Part shown: positions 17,725-27,391 of the stretch, piece by piece
How the letters are laid out: every line of letters starts with the position of its first letter
Numbering within the stretch: position 1 is the first letter of the stretch
Source: Akkermansia muciniphila
GTDB taxonomy: Bacteria; Verrucomicrobiota; Verrucomicrobiia; Limisphaerales; SXQI01
Reading direction: 5' to 3'
DNA: 33,556 nt
Assembly: GCA_945867235.1 (NCBI GenBank)
Contig: CAMBHS010000012.1
Coordinates: 1-33,556, forward strand
The notes under the pieces: generated by a model
Told to the model about the DNA's origin: nothing
The model's database searches: none
What the model saw: only the letters and a program-made list of their open reading frames with translations
Made by a program: the position numbers and the translations under genes

Positions 17725-19230
17725 ATGAAAACCACCGACTTTACTCGCCGTGATTTCGTGAAAACCCTGAGCACCGCCACACTCGGCGCGCTCGCCAGTC
17801 CATTCCCGAGGCAATTGGTCGCTGCAGAGACTGCGGAAAAACTCGCCGCGACAGCCGACACCGTGATTGTGTTGTGGATGGGTGGGGGCATGGCTGCAAC
17901 GGAAACCTTCGATCCCAAACGCTATACGCCTTTTGAAAAAGGTCTGAGTCCGCACAAGGTGCTTTCCACTTTTCCTTCAATCCCGACATCAGTGGATGGT
18001 GTGCGATTTAGTGAAGGATTGGAAAAAGTAGCCAAGGTAATGGATCGAGCTACATTGATCCGCAGTTACACGGCGGGAGACCTCGGATTTATCCTCCACT
18101 CGCGTCATCAATTTCACTGGCACACCGGTTACGCCCCGCCCCAAACGGTGGCCTGTCCCCATATCGGTGCCGTTATTGCTCGCACGCTGGGTCCCAAAAA
18201 TCCAGCAGTGCCCGCCTTTATCAATATTGGGCAGCGTTTTGATGTGGGAGAAGGAGAGGAAATCAAAGCATTCACTTCAGCGGGGTTTCTCGGCAGCGAG
18301 TTTGGTCCATTTAATGTGTCGTTTCCAGATTCCGCCAAGGATGTGGTCACGCCGCCGATGGGAATGAGTCCAGGGCGTTTTGAGAATCGGGATAAATTTT
18401 ACAAACGCCTTGCCGACGCCTCTCCGATCGGTCAACTCGGAAGCGGTTTCCAGAAAAGTTCTTTGGTGCGCTCACTCGACAATGCCCACAGGTTATTGGG
18501 ATCTTCGGCAGCAAAAGCATTCGATTTGACCCAGGAAAAACCAGAAACGATCGCGAAATATGTGCCCGGTGGTTGGGATTTCAAAACACGCCTAGGAACG
18601 GATCTCAACAGGGAAGGCACCTACGAAAAAGCGAATATCCAGCGGTTTGGATTAGGTTGTTTGTTGGCGCGACGACTGGCGGAGGTCGGAGCGCGTTATA
18701 TCGAAGTGACCACCGAATATATTCCATTCCTCAATTGGGATTCGCATGAACGCGGACACGAAAAACTCACCCACATGAAAATGGCTATCGACGGAGCCAT
18801 CTCCCAACTGGTGCTCGACCTGGAAGAACGAGGCATGCTGGAACGCACATTGGTTGTGGTAGCCAGTGAGTTCAGTCGCGACATGATGCAGGAAGGCAAA
18901 CCGGATAAACCCATCGTGGATCAAGTGCCATTGCCAGACAAAATCGAATCCATGACGCATTACGGCATGCATCGCCATTTTACCGACGCAGGTTGCGTGC
19001 TGCTCTTTGGAGGGGGGATGAAACAGGGGCATGTCCACGGCGTCACGGCGGATGAGCGCCCCTGCAAAACCATTAAGGACCGGGTCGTGATCGAAGACCT
19101 GCACGCGACCCTCTACAGGGCATTGGGGATTTCGCCTAAATTATCCTATGAAATTGAAAAACGCCCCTTTTACGTTACCCGTGACGGGGTTGGGCAACCG
19201 ATAAACAGCCTGTTCGGAAAATCGGTTTGA
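17725..19230 (+). CDS. DUF1501 domain protein (Tat-exported sulfatase-like fold)
   Basis: MKTTDFTRRDFVKTLSTATLGALASP twin-arginine signal; VIVLWMGGGMAATETFDPK; adjacent to DUF1549/1553 gene. Confidence 0.88.
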   Translation: MKTTDFTRRDFVKTLSTATLGALASPFPRQLVAAETAEKLAATADTVIVLWMGGGMAATETFDPKRYTPFEKGLSPHKVLSTFPSIPTSVDGVRFSEGLEKVAKVMDRATLIRSYTAGDLGFILHSRHQFHWHTGYAPPQTVACPHIGAVIARTLGPKNPAVPAFINIGQRFDVGEGEEIKAFTSAGFLGSEFGPFNVSFPDSAKDVVTPPMGMSPGRFENRDKFYKRLADASPIGQLGSGFQKSSLVRSLDNAHRLLGSSAAKAFDLTQEKPETIAKYVPGGWDFKTRLGTDLNREGTYEKANIQRFGLGCLLARRLAEVGARYIEVTTEYIPFLNWDSHERGHEKLTHMKMAIDGAISQLVLDLEERGMLERTLVVVASEFSRDMMQEGKPDKPIVDQVPLPDKIESMTHYGMHRHFTDAGCVLLFGGGMKQGHVHGVTADERPCKTIKDRVVIEDLHATLYRALGISPKLSYEIEKRPFYVTRDGVGQPINSLFGKSV

Positions 19231-19263
19231 GCCATCAAAAACTCAACTAGGTGAGTAAATCCT

Positions 19264-19995
19264 TTACCACCATTGGTGTTTAGGATCAGGGGGAGCACTC
19301 CAATAGGGGTCTGATTCTGCTTTGATCGGGAAACGATATCCCTCCGCATGTCCGTCGCCAAATAACATCACGGCAAGACTCTTTCCCTTGTAATTGTGCC
19401 AAGCACTGCGGGGATCGAGCCATCCGCGGTTATAGTGCCAAATCCAATCGCCAAGAATTACTTTATTGTGCGGACTGATGCCAATCTCGCTGGTCTTCAT
19501 TGAAGTGCCAGGATAGGAGTTCCGCGGGGCGTCCACCGAACCAAAAACCCGTTTTGTTCGCATGAAATCTCCCACCCATTCAATCAAATAACTCGTTCCA
19601 TATTGATTGTAGGCATTCGTGCAGTTGATCCCGACAAATGTAATTCCGGCCTTGTCGCCTCTATCTCCAGGACAACGGAAAACCTCCTTATTTCCTTGGT
19701 AGCGAAACAGTGGTTTGTTGGTTTCGTTGACAGTGACATCATACCGTCCGGTTTTGCCACCGAGAGAGGCCCAATCACGAGTCAATGGCATCGTGTCATT
19801 GAAGTCATCCACATACAGGGCAAGAGCAACTCCAATCTGCCGGTTGTTACTCAGGCATTGAGTTTGCACTGCTTTTTTCTTCGCCCGCGCCATCGCCGGT
19901 AAAAGCATTCCAGCAAGGATGGCGATGATGGCAATCACCACCAACAATTCGATGAGCGTAAAGCCTTGAATCTTGTTGGCGCGGAAATTTTTCAT
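19264..19995 (-). CDS. Type II secretion pseudopilin-like protein
   Basis: [37 protein letters not shown]-terminal [17 protein letters not shown]. Confidence 0.88.
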   Translation of the reverse strand: MKNFRANKIQGFTLIELLVVIAIIAILAGMLLPAMARAKKKAVQTQCLSNNRQIGVALALYVDDFNDTMPLTRDWASLGGKTGRYDVTVNETNKPLFRYQGNKEVFRCPGDRGDKAGITFVGINCTNAYNQYGTSYLIEWVGDFMRTKRVFGSVDAPRNSYPGTSMKTSEIGISPHNKVILGDWIWHYNRGWLDPRSAWHNYKGKSLAVMLFGDGHAEGYRFPIKAESDPYWSAPPDPKHQWW

Positions 19996-20016
19996 TTGGG
20001 AATTACTGATTGTTTA

Positions 20017-20078
20017 AGCAACTTGAGGGATGTTAGCAACTTGAGGGATGTTAGCAACTTGAGGGATGTTAGCAACTT
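20017..20078. repeat. 18-bp tandem repeat (agcaacttgagggatgtt), 3 perfect copies plus 8 bp
   Basis: Copies at 20017-20034, 20035-20052, 20053-20070 and partial 20071-20078. Confidence 0.93.
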
Positions 20079-20122
20079 TTCTTTCTTTCTGTGCGGAAAC
20101 TCGGAAGGGGTGTTTTTAGGGT

Positions 20123-20149
20123 TTGACCTTTGTTGCATTTGTGTATTAA
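20123..20149 (+). promoter_or_regulatory. Possible promoter for HU-like gene (TTGACC ... TATTAA)
   Basis: -35-like TTGACC 20123-20128 and -10-like TATTAA 20144-20149; 15-bp spacing is suboptimal. Confidence 0.25.
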
Positions 20150-20200
20150 ATGAGTTGCTCATATTACTTTTCGGGAGAACAAATAACCCAAGGTTACCTT

Positions 20201-20518
20201 ATGACTAAACGAGATCTGGTGGTTCGCATCAGTGAAAAAACTGCACTTGGTCAGGACAAGGTTCTTGAAGTGGTTCAGTTGACTCTGGATTATATTTCAG
20301 ATTCTGTAGCTAAGGGGAAAAAGGTCGAACTGCGTAACTTCGGTGTTTTCGTGGTAAAATCTCGCAAAGCACGAGTGGGCAGGAACCCTCATTCACCCGA
20401 AGTTGATGTTCCCATTCCCCCAAGATCGGTCGTAAAATTCAAGCCTGGCAAGGAAATGCGCGAAGCGGTGTTCAAACTTGCTCCACCTCCAACCGATAAA
20501 AAAGCGAACGGACAGTAG
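20201..20518 (+). CDS. HU/IHF family DNA-binding protein
   Basis: MTKRDLVVRISEKTALGQDKVLEVVQLTLDYI...KVELRNFGVFVVKSRKARVGRNPHSPEVDVPIPPRSVVKFKPGKEMREAV. Confidence 0.92.
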   Translation: MTKRDLVVRISEKTALGQDKVLEVVQLTLDYISDSVAKGKKVELRNFGVFVVKSRKARVGRNPHSPEVDVPIPPRSVVKFKPGKEMREAVFKLAPPPTDKKANGQ

Positions 20519-20576
20519 GATAATCATTCCACCGACAAATTGCGGCCTCGCTGAAAAAAATAAAAAGATTTAGGAT

Positions 20577-20610
20577 AAGGGTGCCCTCGTAAACGAGTGC
20601 ACCCTTTTTA
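20577..20610 (+). terminator. Intrinsic terminator-like hairpin between HU-like gene and hisS
   Basis: AAGGGTGC-c-CTCG taaa CGAG-t-GCACCCTT followed by TTTA; single internal mismatch. Confidence 0.75.
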
Positions 20611-20618
20611 TTGTTAAC

Positions 20619-21908
20619 ATGGAACGATTACCTGGATTTCGAGATTTTTATCCTGAACCGCTGCCGCCAGGCGAAGCGTGGAGTACCAACGTTCGCACGC
20701 ACATTTTCGACAGTTGGCGCAAGGTTGCCCGTCGCTATGGATTTCAAGAATATGACGGGCCTCCATTGGAGTCGCTGGAATTATTCACCACGAAAAGTGG
20801 GGCTGAGATTGTCGGTCAGCTTTATAATTTTTTAGATAAAGGGGAACGATCCATCGCACTCCGGCCCGAAATGACTCCGACTCTCGCCCGCATGATTTCC
20901 GCCTGCGAACGAGCTTATAAAAAGCCGATAAAATGGTTCGCGATTCCTCAATTGTTCCGTTACGAACGCCAGCAAAAAGGACGACTTCGGGAACATTTTC
21001 AATTTAATGCGGATATTTTTGGCGAGAATGATATGGCTGCAGATGCCGAACTCATCGCCTTACTCATCGATACACTGCGGGCGTTGGGTCTGACATCCGA
21101 CGATTTTGTCATCCGCCTGAGCAGTCGGAATGCGTGGCAGGAATTTTTCTCATCCCGTTGCCACGACTCCTCCAAAGCCTATGAGTTTTACCAAATAATC
21201 GACAAGATGGAGCGCGAGGATCCGTCGAAAAGTGATGCGTTGCTTCAGGGGATGGGGTTCTCAATGGTTGAGGTTCAACAGTTCATCGATGCAGCAGTGC
21301 CCACCGTTGAATTGCAGACGATTCTCGACAACCTTAACGCGAGAGGCATGGCGGAGTTTGTGCGCATTGATTACAACGTCATCCGAGGATTGGCCTATTA
21401 TACCGGAGTGGTTTTCGAAGCATTTGATCGCAAGGGCGAGTTTCGAGCGATCGCTGGCGGTGGGCGTTACAACAACCTTGTCAAACTCCTCTCCGGCGGC
21501 AAGGTTGACATTGCGGGTCTCGGCTTTGGGATGGGGGATGTCGTTCTGACGGAGCTTCTCAAATCCCGGAAGCTCTTGCCTCGATTGGGATCCCACATTG
21601 ATGCGTTTTGCCGGATTGAAGAGGAATCCCTTCGTTCCGCAACATTGAGTCTGATTCAAACATTACGCGAATCCGATCTGGGGATCGATTATCCATTCAC
21701 GCCAACAAAAGCCGACAAGCAGTTTAAACGCGCCCAAGAACTCAACGCGAGTAACGTCATCCGGCTTGAACGATCGGAAAGCGGTGAAATTATCGCGAAA
21801 GTGAAAGACTGCAAAACGCGAGTGGAACAGGTCCTCCCCATCGCGGAAGTGGCGACCTATCTTATAACGAATAAATCCCTGAAGTCGGATCAAGCATCGA
21901 AAGGATAA
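20619..21908 (+). CDS. hisS: Histidyl-tRNA synthetase
   Basis: MERLPGFRDFYPEPLPPGEAW N-terminus; ALRPEMTPTLARMI; FQFNADIFGEND; GLAYYTGVVFEAF; IAGGGRYNNL. Confidence 0.93.
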   Translation: MERLPGFRDFYPEPLPPGEAWSTNVRTHIFDSWRKVARRYGFQEYDGPPLESLELFTTKSGAEIVGQLYNFLDKGERSIALRPEMTPTLARMISACERAYKKPIKWFAIPQLFRYERQQKGRLREHFQFNADIFGENDMAADAELIALLIDTLRALGLTSDDFVIRLSSRNAWQEFFSSRCHDSSKAYEFYQIIDKMEREDPSKSDALLQGMGFSMVEVQQFIDAAVPTVELQTILDNLNARGMAEFVRIDYNVIRGLAYYTGVVFEAFDRKGEFRAIAGGGRYNNLVKLLSGGKVDIAGLGFGMGDVVLTELLKSRKLLPRLGSHIDAFCRIEEESLRSATLSLIQTLRESDLGIDYPFTPTKADKQFKRAQELNASNVIRLERSESGEIIAKVKDCKTRVEQVLPIAEVATYLITNKSLKSDQASKG

Positions 21909-24376
21909 TGTTGACCCGACGGCGGGTGGAGTGGTTCGCTAGCGGAGATCGTTTAACCCAACCCAGAATTTTCATGTACAATCCCCTGTCTCGATGGCTT
22001 TTTGGATCGAACTCCCGGTGCCTTTGGGTGGTGTGTGTTTTATTAACAGCATCTTCGCAGGCAGCGACAAAAAGAGCCAAACCCGTTACTCCTCTAGAAC
22101 CTGATTTTGGACTGAGCCAAGATAAATGGGGAGAGATGGGAGCGGCTGTTAATGAGGCGATCAGCAAAAAGCAAATTCCAGGAGGGGTGCTTTGGCTGGA
22201 ACGGAACGGGGATCATTTCTCGAGTGCCTTTGGCAATAGATCGTTGGTTCCAACAGTCGAGCCGATGACTGAGGATACGATTTTTGATGCTGCATCCCTG
22301 ACAAAAGTTATCGCCACGACCCCAGCGATCATGCTGCTGGTTCAACGCGGTCGGATCGAATTAGATTCGACAGCAGCAAAGTATTGGCCTGAATTTGGGA
22401 TCCTAGGTAAGGAACGAATCACCATTCGTCAATTGCTGACGCACACCTCCGGACTTCGCCCTGATTTATCATTAACGACGGCGTGGAGCGGGTATGAGAA
22501 AGCCTTGCAACTGACTTGCGAGGAAAAACTGGTCACAGCCCCTGGAGAGGCCTTTCGATATAGTGATATCAACTTCATCGTGTTAGGCGAATTGGTTCAT
22601 CGCGTCAGCGGCATGAAGCTGGATCAATTCATTCATCTCAATTTATTTAAGGTGCTGGAGATGAAGGACACCGAGTTTAACCCGACTGAAAAAAAACGGA
22701 ATCGCGTTGCTCCAACAGAACAAACGAAACTCGGATTGCTCCGTGGTGTGGTGCATGACCCCACGGCACAACGAATGGCAGGAGTCGCAGGCCATGCAGG
22801 TCTGTTCACCACGGCGGCAAACCTTGCAAAATTTGCCAAACTCATGATCGACCGAGGGAGTCATCGGGGTGAAAGGATTTTCAACCCGGAAACTGTTCAA
22901 GCCATGATCGAAGTGCAAACTCCATCCCACATCACAGCACGCCGGGGGTTGGGATGGGATATCGACTCTCCCTTTGCTGGACCTCGTGGCAAACACTTTC
23001 CTATTGGCTCCTACGGACACACAGGATGGACAGGCACCTCGTTGTGGATCGATCCATTTTCCAAGACATTTATTATTTTTCTTTCCAACCGAAATCATCC
23101 TACCGAGGAAGGGAGTGTTGTCGGCCTCAGAAATAAATTGGGGACACTCGCCGCTGAAGCGGTGCTAAATTTCAACTTTTCCGAAGTCCCCGGAGCGTTA
23201 CCACCACGGGTGGAAGTGGCCGCAAAATTCAAACCTACTGAGCCAGCATGGGTCGAGGTATTTAACGGCATCGACACGTTGGAAAAAGATTATTTCAAGT
23301 TCTTACGTGGACTGAAAATTAGCCTGATCACTAATCACACCGGAAAAAATCGGAAACGCATCCCGACGATTGACCTGTTGGCGAAAGCGGAAGGAGTGCA
23401 ATTACTCGCTCTGTTCAGCCCTGAACATGGGATTCGGGGTCAAATGGACGAGAAAGTGGATGACTCAAAGGATGAAAAAACCGGTCTTCCCGTTTACAGT
23501 CTCTACGGGAACCTACGGATGCCCACGACTCAACAACTCGCGGGGTTGGATGCGTTAGTTTTTGATATTCAAGATATCGGTTGTCGATTTTACACTTACA
23601 TTTCGACCTTGGGGAATTGCCTTGAGGCAGCAAATCAGCACGGACTGAAGGTGATTGTGCTGGATCGAGTGAACCCAATCACGGGCAATGCTGTGGAAGG
23701 GCCTCTCCTAGGAGGAGCTTCAAGTTTCACCGCCTACCATTCCATCCCGATAAGGCACGGAATGACGGTTGGAGAACTTGCTCAGATGTTTGTTGCGGAA
23801 CGAGGTTGGAAAACCCAACTGACGGTGATCCCGATTCAAGGGTGGAATCGCAAACTTTTTTATGATGCCACAGCGTTACCTTGGATCAATCCATCACCCA
23901 ACATGCGCAGTTTGACCGAGGCCACACTTTATCCCGGCATTGGACTCTTGGAAACGACAGCTCTTTCTGTCGGACGCGGTACTGACACGCCATTTGAAAT
24001 CATCGGGGCTCCTTACATGAACGACATCGATTTTGCTGCCGAAGCCAATCGACTAGGGCTCCCTGGCGTGAGCTTTGTGCCTGTCCAATTCACACCCAAG
24101 GCCAGCGTTTTTGCGAACCAACTATGTTCCGGCGTCAACCTAATCATTTTAGATCGCAACCAATTGCGCCCCGTGGCGACGGGGGTGGCCTTGGCAACTC
24201 TGATGCACAAAATGTATCCAAAGGAATTCGGACTGGAAAAATTTGACCGCTTGTTGACTCATCCAAAAACGATCGAATTGATCCGCAATGGCGCAGCCTG
24301 GCCTGAGATTGAAAAGAGTTGGAACTCGGATCGGGAAGAATTCCTCAAACGCCGCTCCAAATATCTCCTCTATTAG
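21908..24376 (+). CDS. Fusion of beta-lactamase-fold serine hydrolase with DUF1343/NamZ-like exo-N-acetylmuramidase
   Basis: N-terminal half: DAASLTKV (SxxK), RYSDINFIVLGEL, GHTGWTGTS; C-terminal half: LKISLITNHTGKNRKRIPTIDLLAKAEGVQLLALFSPEHGIRG...DALVFDIQDIGCRFYTYISTL; start could be 21974. Confidence 0.85.
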   Translation: MLTRRRVEWFASGDRLTQPRIFMYNPLSRWLFGSNSRCLWVVCVLLTASSQAATKRAKPVTPLEPDFGLSQDKWGEMGAAVNEAISKKQIPGGVLWLERNGDHFSSAFGNRSLVPTVEPMTEDTIFDAASLTKVIATTPAIMLLVQRGRIELDSTAAKYWPEFGILGKERITIRQLLTHTSGLRPDLSLTTAWSGYEKALQLTCEEKLVTAPGEAFRYSDINFIVLGELVHRVSGMKLDQFIHLNLFKVLEMKDTEFNPTEKKRNRVAPTEQTKLGLLRGVVHDPTAQRMAGVAGHAGLFTTAANLAKFAKLMIDRGSHRGERIFNPETVQAMIEVQTPSHITARRGLGWDIDSPFAGPRGKHFPIGSYGHTGWTGTSLWIDPFSKTFIIFLSNRNHPTEEGSVVGLRNKLGTLAAEAVLNFNFSEVPGALPPRVEVAAKFKPTEPAWVEVFNGIDTLEKDYFKFLRGLKISLITNHTGKNRKRIPTIDLLAKAEGVQLLALFSPEHGIRGQMDEKVDDSKDEKTGLPVYSLYGNLRMPTTQQLAGLDALVFDIQDIGCRFYTYISTLGNCLEAANQHGLKVIVLDRVNPITGNAVEGPLLGGASSFTAYHSIPIRHGMTVGELAQMFVAERGWKTQLTVIPIQGWNRKLFYDATALPWINPSPNMRSLTEATLYPGIGLLETTALSVGRGTDTPFEIIGAPYMNDIDFAAEANRLGLPGVSFVPVQFTPKASVFANQLCSGVNLIILDRNQLRPVATGVALATLMHKMYPKEFGLEKFDRLLTHPKTIELIRNGAAWPEIEKSWNSDREEFLKRRSKYLLY

Positions 24377-24544
24377 AGGTATTAAAAAAGCAGGTTCTTT
24401 GAATTGTAGGGAGCCAAACTAAAGATTTTGCATTGACCTGTATCCCCTGCTTTGTTGTGATGTTGAATAACACCGAAACTTAACGGAGGGTTCTGAGCCT
24501 TATCTTGTGCCAAATGACCCACGGCGGACGGAGATTGTAAGCAA

Positions 24545-25657
24545 ATGAGTCAGCGTAAAGTAAATATCGCCATTGTTGGCTTGGGATTCGGGTCAGAATT
24601 TATTCCGATATACCAGCGTCACCCCAACGCGAACATGGCGGCTATATGCCAGCGTTCGAAGGATAAATTGGATACCATCGGGGACAATTTTGGCATCAAA
24701 AAACGCTACACCTGCTTTGAGGAACTCCTAAAGGATCCCGATATTGATGCGGTGCATATCAACTCCCCCATTCACTTGCACGCGCCCCAAAGTATTGCGG
24801 CACTAAATGCCGGCAAGCACGTTGCCTGCACCGTCCCAGCTGCCACCACGGTCGATGAATGCCGCCAGATTGTCGAAGCCGCCCAAAGAGCCAAAAAGAA
24901 CTACATGATGATGGAGACGGTCGTTTATTCGCGGGAATACCTGTTCGTGCGCGAATTACGAGACACCGGTCGATTAGGTCGAATCCAATTTCTTCGCGGT
25001 GCCCACCTGCAAAACATGGATGGCTGGCCCGATTATTGGGAAGGGCTCCCACCGATGCATTACGCCACCCATTGCGTGAGCCCGTGTTTGGCCTTGGTGA
25101 ACGGTGAGGCGGATTACGTCTCGTGCCTAGGTTCGGGACGCATCGATGAATCCCTCATCGCCAAGTATAATTCTCCGTTTTCATTCGAAACGGCGCACTT
25201 TAAAATTCGCAATCAAGACATCGGCTGCGAGGTGACTCGGTATTTGTTTGGAGCCGCACGACAATACACAGAAAGCTTTGATGTGTATGGATCCAATACT
25301 TCCTTCGAATGGCAATTAGTAGAGCATGACGACCCCGTGCTCCATGTCGGCGGGGAGAAGGTGGAGAAGGTCAAAATTCCTGATTACGCGCATTTACTCC
25401 CTGAACCGATCCAGCGATTCACCACGAAGGGCGTGTATGATGCCGACGAGCACCAACACCTATCCTTCACTCAAGGAGGAGGTCACGGAGGTTCACACCC
25501 GCATTTGGTGCATGAATTTCTCAGCAGCATCGTGGAGGAACGTTCTTCCTTCCCTGATGTTTATCAATCCGTCAACTGGACGATGTGCGGCATTTGTGCC
25601 CATGAATCTGCCTTGCGGGGCGGAGAACTGGTTAAGATTCCCGATTTTCGAAGCTAA
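24545..25657 (+). CDS. Gfo/Idh/MocA family oxidoreductase
   Basis: VNIAIVGLGFGSEFIPIYQRHPNANMAAICQRS Rossmann start; DAVHINSPIHLHAPQSIAALNAGKHVACTVPAATTVDECRQIV. Confidence 0.9.
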   Translation: MSQRKVNIAIVGLGFGSEFIPIYQRHPNANMAAICQRSKDKLDTIGDNFGIKKRYTCFEELLKDPDIDAVHINSPIHLHAPQSIAALNAGKHVACTVPAATTVDECRQIVEAAQRAKKNYMMMETVVYSREYLFVRELRDTGRLGRIQFLRGAHLQNMDGWPDYWEGLPPMHYATHCVSPCLALVNGEADYVSCLGSGRIDESLIAKYNSPFSFETAHFKIRNQDIGCEVTRYLFGAARQYTESFDVYGSNTSFEWQLVEHDDPVLHVGGEKVEKVKIPDYAHLLPEPIQRFTTKGVYDADEHQHLSFTQGGGHGGSHPHLVHEFLSSIVEERSSFPDVYQSVNWTMCGICAHESALRGGELVKIPDFRS

Positions 25658-25687
25658 ACAACCCTAAACACAAACCAAAAAACCACT

Positions 25688-27304
25688 ATGGAAAACGGTA
25701 TTGCATCTAATGCAAAACGCCTGCTTTGGGCAGGCTTTCTCGCCATCTTCGCCGCAGGGATAGGATTCGCCATTCGAGGCGGTATCTTTGACAACTGGGG
25801 CAGGGAATTCAACTTCACTGCAACAGAGTTGGGAATGATTGGAGGAGCCGGTTTCACCGGTTTCTGTTTTGGTATCATCATCGGCGGAATCGTCGTAGAT
25901 AAGGTCGGCTACGGTAAACTTGTCGTGGTCGCTTTTCTCCTTCATATCATCTCCGCATTCGTGACTTTTGGAGCCTCGGAGGGAATGGATAAAACGAAGG
26001 TCTATCAATTCCTTTTCTGGGGCATGTTTATCTTTGCTGTAGCCAACGGCACTTTGGAAGCTGTGGCGAATCCGTTGATAGCCACATTGTTCCCGAAAAA
26101 CCGCACTCATTACCTGAACATTCTTCACGCGAGCTGGCCGGGAGGTTTGGTTGTCGGTGGGCTGATGGGATGGATTTTGGATGACCATTACCTAATGTCT
26201 TGGAAGGTTCAATTGAGCCTGTTCCTTTTGCCCACTATCCTTTATGGGATCATGTTTTTCGGACAAAAATTTCCAAAATCAGAGGCTGCTCAAAGTGGAT
26301 TGGGAATTGGCGATATGTTGAAGGACGTCGGCATTCTCGGCGGTGCGGTGGCCTGCACATTGCTGGCACTCTTTTTCAAAGGAACTTTCGGATTGGATAA
26401 CACCATCACCATTGTTATTGGTCTAGGATTACTCGGTGTTGTCGCATTTGCCACGAGATTCTCATTCGGCGCAGTGTTGCTCTTCGTTCTGTTTATCTTA
26501 CATGCCATGGTGGGAGCAGTGGAATTGGGGACTGACGGATGGATTCAAAATATCACGGGTAACATACTTACCTCACCCGAGTCCAAGGTGTTATTCGTTT
26601 TCACCTCGCTCACAATGTTCCTCCTTCGCTTTTGCGCACACTTCATTGAAACAAAGCTTGGACTCAAACCCATCGGCATTCTGTTGGTGAGTTCGGTTTT
26701 AGGATTTGTGGGACTAAACATGGTTAGTAGCGTCAATAGCTTTGGTTATGCTTTGTTGGCATTGACGGTTTACGGCATTGCGAAAACATTCTTCTGGCCC
26801 ACGATGCTGGCGGTTGCGTCGGATCGCTTTCCTCGCTCGGGTGCTGTGGCTATCTCGATCATGGGCGGCATCGGCATGATGAGTGCCGGTTTGATCGGCT
26901 CCCCCGGTCTCGGCTATGCGAAGGATCGTTTCTCCAGTGAAGACCTGCAAAAGACCAACCCCGCAGCATTCGCAGAATATAAAGCGGCGAAACCAACCAC
27001 GTTTTTATTCTTTGCAGAAGCCACCCCTTTGGATCCAAAAAAATTGGGTGATGTTCAGACCAAACTTAACGCAGCTCGCGCGGAACTGACCAAAGCTGGC
27101 ACCAATGGGACTTGGTCAGCGTCCTCCAAATTGACACCGACTGAACAAGCGGTGCACGCCTCCAGCATCATGGGGGACCGGAACACCTTGAAAGCGGATT
27201 CGTTCATCCCAGCCATCATGGCGGCGATTTACCTCGGCCTCTTTCTCTACTTCAAGGCGATCGGTGGCTATAAAGTAATTACTATTAAGGATTTGAAGCC
27301 GTAA
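25688..27304 (+). CDS. Major facilitator superfamily transporter
   Basis: Multiple hydrophobic helices, [22 protein letters not shown] cytoplasmic-loop-like motif, about 12 predicted TM segments. Confidence 0.85.
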   Translation: MENGIASNAKRLLWAGFLAIFAAGIGFAIRGGIFDNWGREFNFTATELGMIGGAGFTGFCFGIIIGGIVVDKVGYGKLVVVAFLLHIISAFVTFGASEGMDKTKVYQFLFWGMFIFAVANGTLEAVANPLIATLFPKNRTHYLNILHASWPGGLVVGGLMGWILDDHYLMSWKVQLSLFLLPTILYGIMFFGQKFPKSEAAQSGLGIGDMLKDVGILGGAVACTLLALFFKGTFGLDNTITIVIGLGLLGVVAFATRFSFGAVLLFVLFILHAMVGAVELGTDGWIQNITGNILTSPESKVLFVFTSLTMFLLRFCAHFIETKLGLKPIGILLVSSVLGFVGLNMVSSVNSFGYALLALTVYGIAKTFFWPTMLAVASDRFPRSGAVAISIMGGIGMMSAGLIGSPGLGYAKDRFSSEDLQKTNPAAFAEYKAAKPTTFLFFAEATPLDPKKLGDVQTKLNAARAELTKAGTNGTWSASSKLTPTEQAVHASSIMGDRNTLKADSFIPAIMAAIYLGLFLYFKAIGGYKVITIKDLKP

Positions 27305-27328
27305 TCGCTCAATCTTTTCTGCAACACG

Positions 27329-27354
27329 AAGGCACCCGCAAGGGTGCCTTTTTT
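27329..27354 (+). terminator. Intrinsic terminator downstream of MFS gene
   Basis: AAGGCACCC gcaa GGGTGCCTT then TTTT; perfect 9-bp stem. Confidence 0.92.
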
Positions 27355-27391
27355 GTTGTGACGATCCTCAACTGCCCTTCATGATTCAACG

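Noticed and set aside
19966-20208. 80-aa plus-strand ORF containing NLRDVS x3
   Set aside because: The amino-acid repeat is just the 18-bp tandem repeat read in frame; overlaps the pseudopilin start and the HU start region
24389-24452. AAAGCAGG...CCTGCTTT inverted repeat after the NamZ fusion gene
   Set aside because: Arms only 8 bp with a loop of about 50 nt; plausible by chance and no T-tract
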